From positions 152,480 through 216,479 of the forward strand of contig JACZRS010000005.1 of assembly GCA_022574595.1 (NCBI GenBank): DNA of 64,000 bases. The letters are read 5' to 3'. This DNA is from Planctomycetota bacterium (GTDB taxonomy: Bacteria > Planctomycetota > Phycisphaerae > Phycisphaerales > SM1A02). A program made the position numbers and the translations under genes. Numbering within the stretch: the first letter of the stretch is position 1; every line of letters starts with the position of its first letter. The notes beneath the pieces were generated by a model, which was given only the letters and a program-made list of their open reading frames with translations, made no database searches and had not been told where the DNA came from. Shown here one piece after another: positions 44,344 through 52,703 of this stretch.

Positions 44344-44378
44344 CAAACCTCCTTTGCGTCAGTTTTAGAGGAGGTTTG
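44344..44378 (-). promoter_or_regulatory. Hairpin that hides the ribosome site of the tiny-gene operon
   Basis: On the minus strand CAAACCTCCT pairs perfectly with AGGAGGTTTG (10 bp, 15-nt loop). The right arm contains the Shine-Dalgarno site of the 33-residue gene, which starts 7 nt later. Translation should therefore be off unless the hairpin opens, as in a thermosensor, ligand switch or protein-controlled leader. Confidence 0.8.
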
Positions 44379-44544
44379 GATGCGAGTGAACGGGCTGCGG
44401 AACAGACGATTGGTATTTACGTTTTTAGGCGAGTTGCTACGCCAAAAACCTAAATAGCCAAGAGTCTAGCAGGAGGAACGAGACTATTTGTCCCTCCGAC
44501 CAAGAGTGCCGAAGGCAGCGGCTTATAGCCAAATCCAGAAAGGA
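44379..44544. other. Structured region without a gene
   Basis: Contains TTTTTAGGCG/CGCCAAAAA (44422-44448, one bulge), AGTCT/AGACT (44463-44485) with AGGAGG in its loop, a rival pairing of GGAGG with CCTCC (44492-44497), and GCCG/CGGC near 44508-44522. It may encode a structured RNA or a complex leader. Strand is not certain. Confidence 0.4.
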
Positions 44545-44676
44545 ATGTCAATTATTAATGTTGTATCATGTGTTGTGATGCTCCCATTTCCAAATAGAGA
44601 TTGGGCTCGATTTGTTGGATCGTGATAAATTCTTATTGATGGATTTGTTGCTACATCTCTTCTTGCCCAAACTTCA

Positions 44677-44850
44677 ATGCTCACTCTTAACTTCTACCCA
44701 GAAACGATCACGCGTGTGTTAAGGGAGTACGAAATTGGCCAACGAGAGGGACGAATTCGCGGCCCTCCATATCTCGTTAAAATACGAGCGGATGTTTGGC
44801 GTTATTCCAACGAGGAGTTGGAGAATTATGAGCCGAAGCAAATACAATGA
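44677..44850 (+). CDS. 57-residue hypothetical protein
   Basis: Short frame beginning MLTLNFYPETITRVLREYEI and followed by GRIRGPPYLVKIRADVWRYS. The layout (helix, basic turn, wing with a Trp) recalls excisionase or small winged-helix proteins. In the same frame, two stops upstream, lies a 26-codon piece from ATG 44545, so the gene may be the intact end of a broken one. The 44851-45108 stretch beyond it shows no gene. Confidence 0.45.
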   Translation: MLTLNFYPETITRVLREYEIGQREGRIRGPPYLVKIRADVWRYSNEELENYEPKQIQ

Positions 44851-45108
44851 GTTTTCTTTAGAAACGAAATTGTTTTTGCGAGTCGAAAGAAAAGAGCCGT
44901 TTGCGATTGTTTCTTCTAGGAAACAATGGCAATGAATTATCGTGAAATATGAATTTGTGAATATTGAGTGATAATTTAAGGCTCTTAAGGAGTTGATGCC
45001 CCGCAGCCCTCAACAGGCCACGGGACCATAGCTCGGAACACATTTGCTGAGTATGGCTTAAATCTTCACACCACACATTAGCCAAACCTAGAGACAGGAG
45101 CTGTTAGA

Positions 45109-45342
45109 TCATATTGGATCTGTGCGCAAACCACTCTTCTTCGAACGAGCGTGAACCAATACCTTGCGCCTACCTACCGGTTTCTCAAGGGACTTCCGGT
45201 TGCGAAATAACAATTCGACTACTTCAGCTCGATTCTCAAAAATCTCATCATTGGCATGCTTTGCCCGATACGCCTTGGCCTGCCTTGAACCCCACCCGTA
45301 CTTCTTAAGAATGTTGGTAAATTCGATCAGTTTGGATCCCAT
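45109..45342 (-). CDS. Small basic hypothetical protein
   Basis: 77 residues, strongly basic (YGWGSRQAKAYRAKHANDEI, LFRNRKSLEKPVGRRKVLVH). No family recognised; could bind nucleic acid. A plus-strand frame of similar length is Ser/His-rich and looks like a shadow. Close upstream are GTTGATGCCCCGCAGCCC repeat sequences (about 44992-45030). Confidence 0.4.
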   Translation of the reverse strand: MGSKLIEFTNILKKYGWGSRQAKAYRAKHANDEIFENRAEVVELLFRNRKSLEKPVGRRKVLVHARSKKSGLRTDPI

Positions 45343-45617
45343 GACTATTTGCCTTCTCCGCTACGAATACATGATTTAAACCAGCACAAACAGATGCTAG
45401 TACACAACGCTAATCAATGGCTGAAGCAAATTGGCTACAGACGTCTTCCAAAAACGAGTCCGCACATTCCTAATCGAGATGGTTCTTAGAAAATCTCATT
45501 TTCCACCTCTTACTTCAGTACATCGGCTTTCCACTTATAAGGCGCGGGAAAAGGCTTCTCCGTTCAAAAGAAAACAGTCATTTTGTGAAAAAAGCAAATT
45601 TCCAACTCTTACGCACC

Positions 45618-46166
45618 TTATATTCGGTTAGCAAGTTCACTGATTGCCATTTTGAAATGGCCGTGAGCCGCAGAAACTGAGATCCCAAGCATCAAGGCGG
45701 TTTCCCGAAAAGAAAGTCCGTTAATAATGATGTTTTTCACTAGTTGCTGCTGTATTGGTGTAAGGCTCTCCATAGCTTTCCCCACACGCTCAATCAATTC
45801 ATCATTGCTAACTTGTTCAAGTGGTGAAAGCGAGTGCGCAACGAGTGTCGTATCGACTAGAGGTACAAGGGGCAGGGATTGAGACCACCGACGTGCAACG
45901 TCTATTGCTTTATTCTTTAAAGCTGTTCTGAGATACCTCTTTAGGTGTTCCTCGGTTAGAAACTGCTTGAGGTACTCAGCATCGCTCGAACATTTTCGCT
46001 CCATCCAATCTAACACAAGCGCAAACGCACCACCGATTTCTTCAATACTTGTCATATCCATCGCAGTGTCAGTGAGAAGCTGTAGAAAGCCTTGACTTTG
46101 CACATACTCCAGGGAATCCCTGGGAGGCCACGATGCTTTTTCAGACCGAGCCTGTTCTTTCGTCAT
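45618..46166 (-). CDS. ECF-like sigma factor of the island
   Basis: 182 residues. Region 2 is recognisable but shortened (EEHLKRYLRTALKNKAID, VARRWSQS) and region 4 is clear (MESLTPIQQQLVKNIIINGL, SFRETALMLGISVSAAHGHF), matching extracytoplasmic-function sigma factors. The start overlaps the end of a membrane-protein gene by 4 nt (ATGA). A sigma factor encoded in a mobile island suggests local control of cargo genes. Confidence 0.8.
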   Translation of the reverse strand: MTKEQARSEKASWPPRDSLEYVQSQGFLQLLTDTAMDMTSIEEIGGAFALVLDWMERKCSSDAEYLKQFLTEEHLKRYLRTALKNKAIDVARRWSQSLPLVPLVDTTLVAHSLSPLEQVSNDELIERVGKAMESLTPIQQQLVKNIIINGLSFRETALMLGISVSAAHGHFKMAISELANRI

Positions 46167-46636
46167 TGCTCGTTGCCGTTCTCATTTGGAAGTTGTTTTA
46201 AAAGTGAATCGATCGCGGCCTCGTATTCTTCGGCAAATTGCTCGTCATTCGAGTCATGTATGTGGTCTAGACCATCACGGATCGTATCTTGGCTGCTGGG
46301 GGGAGAGTTCCTATAAATACGGCGAATATCACCATCAGAGCCACGTAAATACAACAAGCCACTTACAAAACCAATGAGAAGCCCAATAAGAAAACAAGCC
46401 CACACCTCTTCGGGCTTGGTCTGTCCAAGCATTGCGAAGATACCGGCTCCAGCTATCCCTCCTCCGAAAACGAAGTAAGTAATGATTGCTTTAAGGCTCT
46501 TCAGATAATCAAGACTTGTCTTGTCAGCTGACATAATTGGTCGCAAAAACAGCGACACTAATAGGCCAGCAAACGCACCACCGCACACAAAGCCAGTGCC
46601 AATGAGAATCGAAATCGCAAGAATCAACATTGACAT
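46163..46636 (-). CDS. Membrane protein coupled to the island sigma factor
   Basis: 157 residues with an N-terminal helix (ILAISILIGTGFVCGGAFAG), two further helices (AIITYFVFGGGIAGAGIFAM and VWACFLIGLLIGFVSGLLYL) and an acidic cytoplasmic tail (DEQFAEEYEAAIDSLLKQLP). Overlaps the sigma gene by 4 nt. It may hold the sigma factor at the membrane, although membrane partners usually follow rather than precede sigma genes. GGAG lies upstream. Confidence 0.6.
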   Translation of the reverse strand: MSMLILAISILIGTGFVCGGAFAGLLVSLFLRPIMSADKTSLDYLKSLKAIITYFVFGGGIAGAGIFAMLGQTKPEEVWACFLIGLLIGFVSGLLYLRGSDGDIRRIYRNSPPSSQDTIRDGLDHIHDSNDEQFAEEYEAAIDSLLKQLPNENGNEQ

Positions 46637-46989
46637 CTCCTTTGAATGGCAGCAGAATCTATCAATTATCTCTGTCTCTTGGTACTATACAGAGTTCAGT
46701 GATGTATGAATGCTACTACAAGAGGTCGCGGGGCTGAATTTGCTAGGTAACTAGGGTATTCCCTAGTTAGTTGACTCATACACAGGTGACGTCTAAAGAC
46801 TTAGCTTGCAATGCGCACAAACTCAGTTGTCTGGAGCTTTGTCGTATAGACTACGGACGGCCAACTAGGCATAAGCCTGCCTGCAGTCTCAGTGTGTCAT
46901 TCACTTGGGAATTATGCAATTTGCTTGAATTGTGCATTTGGCGAGCGGATGAACCCCGCACCCCCAAAAGGGTGAGGGATCATCACGCA
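46637..46989. other. Intergenic region with a dispersed palindromic repeat
   Basis: No supported gene. Positions about 46741-46800 contain TAACTAGGG/CCCTAGTTA (perfect 9-bp palindrome) followed by GTTGACTCATACACAGGTGA, shared with about 52960-53030. ACCCCGCACCCCCAAAAGGG near 46952 may end the repeat gene's transcript. Confidence 0.6.
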
Positions 46990-46995
46990 GATCGC

Positions 46996-47289
46996 CTACG
47001 CTGAAGCCACAGCTTCATCAATCAACTCACTCGCTTGTTTCTTACTGATTCCTTCCTCAACAGTAACTCCGAGTTGTTTCAAGTACGCCAGTTGCTTCGG
47101 CGTAGCCAGTACATCACCGTTGCTATTACTTGATTTACCACTTGCTCCCTGAATCTGAGCTGTTCGCAAGTCTTTTCCAATTTGCTGCACAATAAGAGAA
47201 GCTAATTCGCCATCTCCAACTCGTGCCTGCGCTTTCTCAAACGCATCAGCGTAAAAGTCAACTTGTGCTTGTATATCTTCACCATTCAT
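46996..47289 (-). CDS. Island repeat family protein, full copy 2
   Basis: 97 residues from ATG 47289 after a GAGG site. N-domain VDFYADAFEKAQARVGDGEL, ASLIVQQIGKDLRTAQIQG; linker; C-domain ATPKQLAYLKQLGVTVEEG and KKQASELIDEAVA. Same length as the copy at 61.16 kb and very close in sequence. Both copies carry the same ~200-nt upstream structured repeat. Not recognised as a known named protein; the C-domain resembles DUF3072-like motifs. Confidence 0.8.
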   Translation of the reverse strand: MNGEDIQAQVDFYADAFEKAQARVGDGELASLIVQQIGKDLRTAQIQGASGKSSNSNGDVLATPKQLAYLKQLGVTVEEGISKKQASELIDEAVASA

Positions 47290-47295
47290 TTTCAC

Positions 47296-47500
47296 TTTAC
47301 CTCCTTTTTACCTCATCACCCCACTGTCGGGGCGTATTGCGATAATTCATCATGCGGAAGCATGGCATGCGTCGTCCGAGCAGAGCCGGGCGTAAGCGTA
47401 GTGACCGAGTGTGCTCGAAGAGCGAAACACCTAAAATACGGCTTGCTGTCCGCTTTTACGTGTTTCAGCGAGTGTTGCTTCATACGATGCGCATTACTTG
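47296..47500. repeat. Structured ~200-nt repeat, copy A
   Basis: Nearly identical to 61460-61645. It contains CATGC-GGAA-GCATG, and a long imperfect hairpin whose outer arms are GAAACAC (47423) and GTGTTTC (about 47459) with AAAATACGG/CCGCTTTTA inside, then the tail GTGTTTCAGCGAGTGTTGCT. It starts at the ribosome site of the adjacent repeat gene. Confidence 0.8.
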
Positions 47501-47547
47501 AAATTCGTCGGTGTGTTTCCCACATCGTCGCATCTTATCATTTCAAC

Positions 47548-48219
47548 CTATCCAAAAAGGGAATCTATGAAAATGTGTAACCAATCGCCAATCCTTTCCC
47601 ATTTGTTGCTAATATAAGCTGACACAACCGCACATGCGAAAAACGCACATGTTGTCAGTATCACTCGCCCGGTTTTTCTTCGAAGAACTCTGTGCTGGCG
47701 AATTAGCCTTAGGATGTGTTCCTCTTCCTCAATTGTCGGAGTCTCGCTCTTTGCCAAAAAGCTGACGTAGCGCATTGTCTGCAGTATTCGCAAACCAACG
47801 CTTGAGCTAGGAAATAGCGGCGCTCCCTTTGCTGAGTAGAGACACGCTGGAATTCTGCGTTTGTGAACATGTGCGGCGAGAGACAAGCCGTCTGCGCTGT
47901 AACTGTGGCTATACTTGCTCCAGATCTCGTTAGCTGTCTCCCCCACCTTCTCTAGTTCTTGATCAAAATTCTCTTCCGTAGTATCAGCGTCTTCTTTAGC
48001 GCAAAAGATGTCGATAAGTAAAAGATCCGGTCTATAGCCGTCGTCTAGAGCTTGAATTACTTCACTTGGTGAGTGAAATGATCTCGTATCGAAATCGGGG
48101 CGGAGGCCATATGTTTCATTGATGTAAGTATGCCATCGGTCCTCGTCATCCACTAGCCAAATCTCATGCCTTCGGAGGAATTGTCTTCGCAGACGAGTTA
48201 TCAAAGGAAGAAAACGCAA
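47548..48219 (-). CDS. Receiver-like protein with C-terminal membrane helix
   Basis: 223 residues. The N-terminal ~150 residues look like a response-regulator receiver: IWLVDDEDRWHTYI (acidic pocket), DLLLIDIF (phospho-acceptor Asp), ACLYSAKG (Thr/Ser and Lys positions). There is no output domain; instead a basic stretch leads to a membrane helix (VILTTCAFFACAVVSAYIS). A membrane-anchored receiver without kinase nearby is unusual. It could receive phosphate from a host histidine kinase or serve as a phosphorylation-independent sensor. Confidence 0.65.
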   Translation of the reverse strand: MRFLPLITRLRRQFLRRHEIWLVDDEDRWHTYINETYGLRPDFDTRSFHSPSEVIQALDDGYRPDLLLIDIFCAKEDADTTEENFDQELEKVGETANEIWSKYSHSYSADGLSLAAHVHKRRIPACLYSAKGAPLFPSSSVGLRILQTMRYVSFLAKSETPTIEEEEHILRLIRQHRVLRRKTGRVILTTCAFFACAVVSAYISNKWERIGDWLHIFIDSLFG

Positions 48220-48451
48220 AACCGTACTCCTGTACTAATACAAGGATCATCAGGGCATCCCTAAATCGTCATACAGAGGAACAGCAGTGTGATGATTCAT
48301 GGTACATTGTATTGGACATGGTATGCTGAGGGCAATCGTTCGATCGAAATTAACAATTGTATCCGCTTTCATGAGCCATCACACCTATAAGTAAACAAAT
48401 TCGAAGTGCTTATTTGAGATGTCGTTGTAACAATTCATAAGTTTGGTTTCT
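48220..48451. other. Intergenic region
   Basis: About 230 bases. A 32-codon frame from ATG 48292 exists but has only a weak ribosome site. Nothing else is supported. Confidence 0.35.
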
Positions 48452-48754
48452 ATGAGCCTGCAATTCAAACTTCGCACTTACGACACGCCTATCACGGTCT
48501 ATGATGTGGGAAAGCCGCCTGCTTCACTCAGCATTGAACTCGGCGACGAAGTCGTCCTGTATCTCAAAGACGACCCTGATGACAAGAACCCAATCCACGT
48601 CCACGTCACCGGCCTTGCGGGGAACGGCAAGTTGTCTGGCAAGATCTCACGGGCAAATCGACCAGGAGCTCAGGGCGAATCCCGTTTAACCAAAGATGCC
48701 TTACTCGACTTTAACGAGCGCAATGTCTTCGGCTATGTAAGAAGGCCAAGTTGA
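48452..48754 (+). CDS. Hypothetical beta-rich protein
   Basis: 100 residues from ATG 48452. Alternating hydrophobic strands (PPASLSIELGDEVVLYLKDD, IHVHVTGLAGNGKLSGKISR) suggest a small beta barrel. Not recognised. It converges with the end of gajB and may be separate cargo. Confidence 0.5.
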   Translation: MSLQFKLRTYDTPITVYDVGKPPASLSIELGDEVVLYLKDDPDDKNPIHVHVTGLAGNGKLSGKISRANRPGAQGESRLTKDALLDFNERNVFGYVRRPS

Positions 48755-48855
48755 TTATTCGGGTTGCGGTTAGATGTTCTATTGGCTGTGCCTTCTACCC
48801 TCCGGCGTTGATTACTGGATACAACTTCGCGGTGTTTGTAAATATACACGACGTG

Positions 48856-49986
48856 TTAGGAGTCAGGATCTTTAGACCCGGTCGCTAACCTTGTTGGCAC
48901 AGTGCTGTCAGGCTCCCATTTGGTGTAGGCAGCTCCATGGACTCCATCATAAAGGAACGCAACACTAAATCTTGCTCTTGTAACGGCTACATAAAACTTC
49001 TCGATAGACTTTGCGACATCCTCTACATTACCACTCTTGAGATAATTCTTTATCTTGCCGTGGGAGAGAATCAGAACTCTGCCAAAAGTTATGCCTTTGA
49101 CAACGCCGAAATTCGATGCACTAAACCCATAAGCCGGCGTCCTTCTGTCATACCTAAGGATCGCTGGCGAAAATGTTTTTATGTACTCGTGTAGTTCGGT
49201 ACTTGCGACAACAAATATCCCGTCATGGCTTGTTGTGTTGTAATTCAACGATAACGTGGGTTCCAGATCGGGCCACAACGTGTCAGCATAGTCGCATATT
49301 TTCTGATTGCACCTATAGCTTCGAGCATGATTCTCAAGCTGACAAAGGTTCTCGCTTGCCCACTCGCTCGCTAGCTTCAGAATTCCTATACCGCAGTATT
49401 GACTATTCTTTTTAGCATCGTTCGTTCGATATGTGTACTGTCTAGGATCACCAACCAGAAGTACGCGAATTCTGGATTGCAATAAAATTCTTATGAAATC
49501 AAAATCCCAACCAGCCATATCTTGGAACTCATCAACGTAAATCTCGTCATAAATGCCCGCTAGCCTATTCAGCACACGCCCATTCGAGTTTTTTTCGCAC
49601 TCAATTATAAATTCTGAAATCTTGTCATGGTAGATTTCCTCACTGTTCCATAAATAGTATCTTTGAGTTTGCAACTTCGGAGCGAATGGCGAAGAACGAC
49701 CATTTAGGAAAGCAACTCTTCTTATCCTTCGATCTGGATATACGAACGACTGGTAAGGTCGAGCACAATGGCATAACAAGAAGTGATGCCACTGCACCAC
49801 GTTCACACGAGAGGGAATTACACCATTGATGGCGCAAAATTTATTCTTGATCTCAAGGATGTTATTGTTTGTGTAGGTAAGTATCGCAATCTTACTATTC
49901 GAATTAGATAACGCTTCTTTAACCAAGAATGTTGTTTTACCAGAGCCAGCAGAGGAAATTATCAACTTGTTTCTAGTTAATTGCAT
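48856..49986 (-). CDS. gajB: GajB, UvrD-like helicase of Gabija defence system
   Basis: 376 residues with a complete but compact superfamily 1 helicase set: Walker A SSAGSGKTTFL, Ia ILTYTNNN, II YVDEFQDM, III LLVGDPRQYTY, IV YRCNQKICDYAD, V VVKGITFGRVLIL, VI YVAVTRAR. Its ATG (49986) overlaps the end of gajA by 14 nt, as usual for Gabija. Known GajB proteins are near 490 residues, so this one is short. In Gabija it acts with GajA against phage, sensing depletion or DNA ends. Confidence 0.92.
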   Translation of the reverse strand: MQLTRNKLIISSAGSGKTTFLVKEALSNSNSKIAILTYTNNNILEIKNKFCAINGVIPSRVNVVQWHHFLLCHCARPYQSFVYPDRRIRRVAFLNGRSSPFAPKLQTQRYYLWNSEEIYHDKISEFIIECEKNSNGRVLNRLAGIYDEIYVDEFQDMAGWDFDFIRILLQSRIRVLLVGDPRQYTYRTNDAKKNSQYCGIGILKLASEWASENLCQLENHARSYRCNQKICDYADTLWPDLEPTLSLNYNTTSHDGIFVVASTELHEYIKTFSPAILRYDRRTPAYGFSASNFGVVKGITFGRVLILSHGKIKNYLKSGNVEDVAKSIEKFYVAVTRARFSVAFLYDGVHGAAYTKWEPDSTVPTRLATGSKDPDS

Positions 49987-51583
49987 CAAGTATATATTTC
50001 GGAAAGATGATTGGTTTGACAGCCTCAAATACTTTGAGAGCAGTATCGGTTTTGTTGTTGCGCATGTAACTTAGAAGATCCTCATCATTCGCAAAGTCCT
50101 TGTCCAGCAATTCATTTAGAGTGTTCAGTGTGTTGACCTTTAGCAACTGAGCTTCCAAATCTGGGTAGTCTTCATCTATGTCAAAACAAATCCGTATATT
50201 CTCAACTCTTCGATCTATATACTCTGTGTATTTTTTTTTGAGAGCAGCAACTTTGCCGTCATTGTCGGTCACAACTCGAATATTCAGTTTCAGCAATTTG
50301 CCTATCTCAAGAAATCGCTTAAATGAAAGAGACATTACTGAAATGACATCTACACCATCTTCTAACGGCAGCTTATCATGCTCTTCAAGATAGGCCTTCT
50401 GGACGATCAGTTCATCAGATGGCCCTTCCACAAGAATGGTTTTGGATGACAGTATCAATCTCAAAGTGTTGTAGCCGGGAAGCTTCATAAAGTAATCACG
50501 CGTTTCTGTGGATAAATCACCCAGTGTAATTGGATTGCCTGCGGACAGAAGCGTCATTTTGTCCATACCAAGTTTGTTTAAAACAAAATTGCTGTGAGTT
50601 GTAAGAATGGTTTGTCTACCATCGCTTTTGTGCCCAACCTCCTCAAGTAATCGCGCCATATTGGAATGAGACAAGTGGTTCTCAGGCTCTTCTATCAATA
50701 GGACATTTGCTTTACCTGCAGCTTCGATAGCAAGCTTCATTTGGACCCTGCGTTGCTCTCCTTTCCCAATTGAATCAAAAGGTATCTCATCCAAATGAGC
50801 TGTAATAGTGCTTTCCCATGTTGATCGGGCAGACATATCCATCGCTACTGTCAAAGTCTTTTCAGTGATATCACCTTTTAGTGTTTCTAAATACTCATTT
50901 ATTACCTTGACACCTTTTTCTTTTATGAACGCATTCTTGAGTTTGCGGTATTCCAAGGACAACGTGTGGAGCAATCGTTCTTCCGTCTTTAAAACATCTC
51001 TGATAATCTTGGCAATATATTTGTTCGGTCCAAATTGACCCTTAACCAGGCTCGTGTCGATTATTGTAGAGCCGAAAGGTAGACTTCGAGTTGCCACATA
51101 ATCTCCTGCGAACGAGAGCCATGTGACATGGTAATACTCTATTGTAAGGAGGCCAGGATTATCCTCCACCATCATGTACACCCAAAAGTCGTCGGCAAAC
51201 TCTTCGTTTAAATGCACAAGCAAGGACAAACCAGGACAATCGAGGCGATCTTCGTTATGTGTTCCTTTCAGCTTAGTTATTTCTGGGCTGTTATCATCAT
51301 TAAAATATGCCTCTATTAGGACTTTTGGAGGAGATGGTTTATCGCCCTTTGCGACAGCCTCAAAATAATCCTTCACCATTTTGCTGTTGAATATATACGG
51401 ATTCAATTCATATTGGATATTGCGACTATCAAGCTGACATGAGAGCACCAAGTTAATAGCTTCCAACAGAGTCGTCTTACCAGTCTCATTGTCACCGACG
51501 ATGATGTTGAGATTCTTATTCAGATTAACTTCAAAACTAAGAAGAGTCTTAAATCCTTCTATCTTGATTTTTTCTATGTGCAT
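49973..51583 (-). CDS. gajA: GajA, OLD-family ATPase-nuclease of Gabija defence system
   Basis: 536 residues starting MHIEKIKIEGFKTL, the normal OLD start. ATPase: Walker A VGDNETGKTTLLEAI, signature IGKGEQRRVQMK, Walker B NVLLIEEPENHLS, His loop TTHSNF. Toprim nuclease: TILVEGPSDELIV (Glu), VVTDNDGK (DxD). In Gabija, GajA is a nucleotide-sensing DNA-nicking enzyme that with GajB stops phage replication. The frame is open to 51745, but the internal ATG is preferred. It is on the minus strand with gajB directly after. Confidence 0.95.
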   Translation of the reverse strand: MHIEKIKIEGFKTLLSFEVNLNKNLNIIVGDNETGKTTLLEAINLVLSCQLDSRNIQYELNPYIFNSKMVKDYFEAVAKGDKPSPPKVLIEAYFNDDNSPEITKLKGTHNEDRLDCPGLSLLVHLNEEFADDFWVYMMVEDNPGLLTIEYYHVTWLSFAGDYVATRSLPFGSTIIDTSLVKGQFGPNKYIAKIIRDVLKTEERLLHTLSLEYRKLKNAFIKEKGVKVINEYLETLKGDITEKTLTVAMDMSARSTWESTITAHLDEIPFDSIGKGEQRRVQMKLAIEAAGKANVLLIEEPENHLSHSNMARLLEEVGHKSDGRQTILTTHSNFVLNKLGMDKMTLLSAGNPITLGDLSTETRDYFMKLPGYNTLRLILSSKTILVEGPSDELIVQKAYLEEHDKLPLEDGVDVISVMSLSFKRFLEIGKLLKLNIRVVTDNDGKVAALKKKYTEYIDRRVENIRICFDIDEDYPDLEAQLLKVNTLNTLNELLDKDFANDEDLLSYMRNNKTDTALKVFEAVKPIIFPKYILDAIN

Positions 51584-51725
51584 ATAAGGGACCTCTACAG
51601 ACCTGTTACTAATCATAGTCTCGAACATAGTGGGAAACCTAAAGATATGGAACAACAACTGCCCCCGAAAGCTGATCCAGTCATTGTGAGAGTTCCGATG
51701 GCCCGACCCGTACCCATTCTCTGCT

Positions 51726-52031
51726 TCAGCGAGTCTCGGAAGCACCCTTTGCTTTTTTCTTCTTCAACCACCTATTCAATGACCGATATGCCGGATTGTT
51801 GACACCATAAAGTTCGCATGCCCGAACCGTCACCTCAAGTTCCTCGATTGTCGCGTCTGCTACTTCTTGTTTTCTTTGACATAACCTATACAGCGCATGA
51901 ATTGCATCCAAAGCCAGGGCATCTTGTTCGTTCTCGCATGTTACCCACGAATCGCCTGTATGGACTTGCCAGTACCCGTCATTATCCCGGCGGATCCGCC
52001 CTGCCTCGATTGCTTCTTTGAGTTTGTTCAT
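51726..52031 (-). CDS. Hypothetical protein upstream of gajA
   Basis: 101 residues, not recognised. It has MNKLKEAIEAGRIRRDNDGY, then TCENEQDALALDAIHALYRL, and ends in a Lys-rich tail. 142 nt lie between its stop and gajA's start. It could be an accessory or simply a neighbour. Confidence 0.5.
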   Translation of the reverse strand: MNKLKEAIEAGRIRRDNDGYWQVHTGDSWVTCENEQDALALDAIHALYRLCQRKQEVADATIEELEVTVRACELYGVNNPAYRSLNRWLKKKKAKGASETR

Positions 52032-52096
52032 GAATGATTCAACTCATGATGATTTTGTAGTCTAACTCTCGTATACGGGTGAGACGATACTTTACA

Positions 52097-52249
52097 TTAC
52101 TTACGCCAATGACCACGAACCCACTCCCATTGACGATGTTCGCAGTCCCAACGCCAATGAGCCTTTACCCATTGTGTTTTGCCAGGCGGACGAGGCGTCT
52201 TTGGATTCTGTAAGCGATCTGGTGGTTTGGGTGGACGATAGTGAGCCAT
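52097..52249 (-). CDS. 50-residue Trp-rich protein
   Basis: Too short for usual callers. Pro-rich start (MAHYRPPKPPDRLQNPKTPR) followed by WVKAHWRWDCEHRQWEWVRG then HWRK. The repeated W-x-W-V-x-G-H-W pattern belongs to the YXWGXW class of small repeat proteins. Function unknown. It occupies a frame different from a longer nonsense frame (52101-52295). Confidence 0.6.
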   Translation of the reverse strand: MAHYRPPKPPDRLQNPKTPRPPGKTQWVKAHWRWDCEHRQWEWVRGHWRK

Positions 52250-52397
52250 ATTCTGCCTCTCTGGGTTTTAACGATATGTGCTTCGGACACTCCATACTAA
52301 AGGGTTAAGTGCATACCTGAGTTACGACTTGAACTATTCGACAATGACAAGTAATAGCTCAATAGAAACTAACCAGCTTTTATATTGCGAATTAGCT

Positions 52398-52703
52398 TCA
52401 AATCAACTCCTTCTTTTTTAGAGCCGCTCGACTCGTCTGCCTTTCAAGCGATCGATTGCAGTTTGGACAGACACGTTGATTTTTGCCATCAAGTTTCCAT
52501 GAATAAGATGCTCTTTTGAGTGCGGCGTTGCATATATCACAAGTCTTAGGTATTGCAACAACTATTGCCGCTACAAAGAATAGCACAAGACCGATGATAA
52601 GGGCAACAATACCCCAGATGGTATTCTGCGACCACAGATAGATAATCCCACCAATCAATATGAGCAGCAGACATCCGAGACCTTCGTCTTTCCTCTTAGC
52701 CAT
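52398..52703 (-). CDS. Membrane protein with C-terminal zinc ribbon
   Basis: 101 residues: two membrane helices (GCLLLILIGGIIYLWSQ and IWGIVALIIGLVLFFVAAIV), then CDICNAALKRASYSW and CPNCNRSLE, two CxxC pairs forming a ribbon, and a basic end. It faces the cytoplasm with the ribbon. Not recognised further. Confidence 0.65.
   Translation of the reverse strand: MAKRKDEGLGCLLLILIGGIIYLWSQNTIWGIVALIIGLVLFFVAAIVVAIPKTCDICNAALKRASYSWKLDGKNQRVCPNCNRSLERQTSRAALKKKELI

Noticed and set aside
47296..47500. Classical integron attC site
   Set aside because: The GTTRRRY/RYYYAAC boxes and an IntI-type integrase are not seen; only a general resemblance as a long imperfect palindrome.
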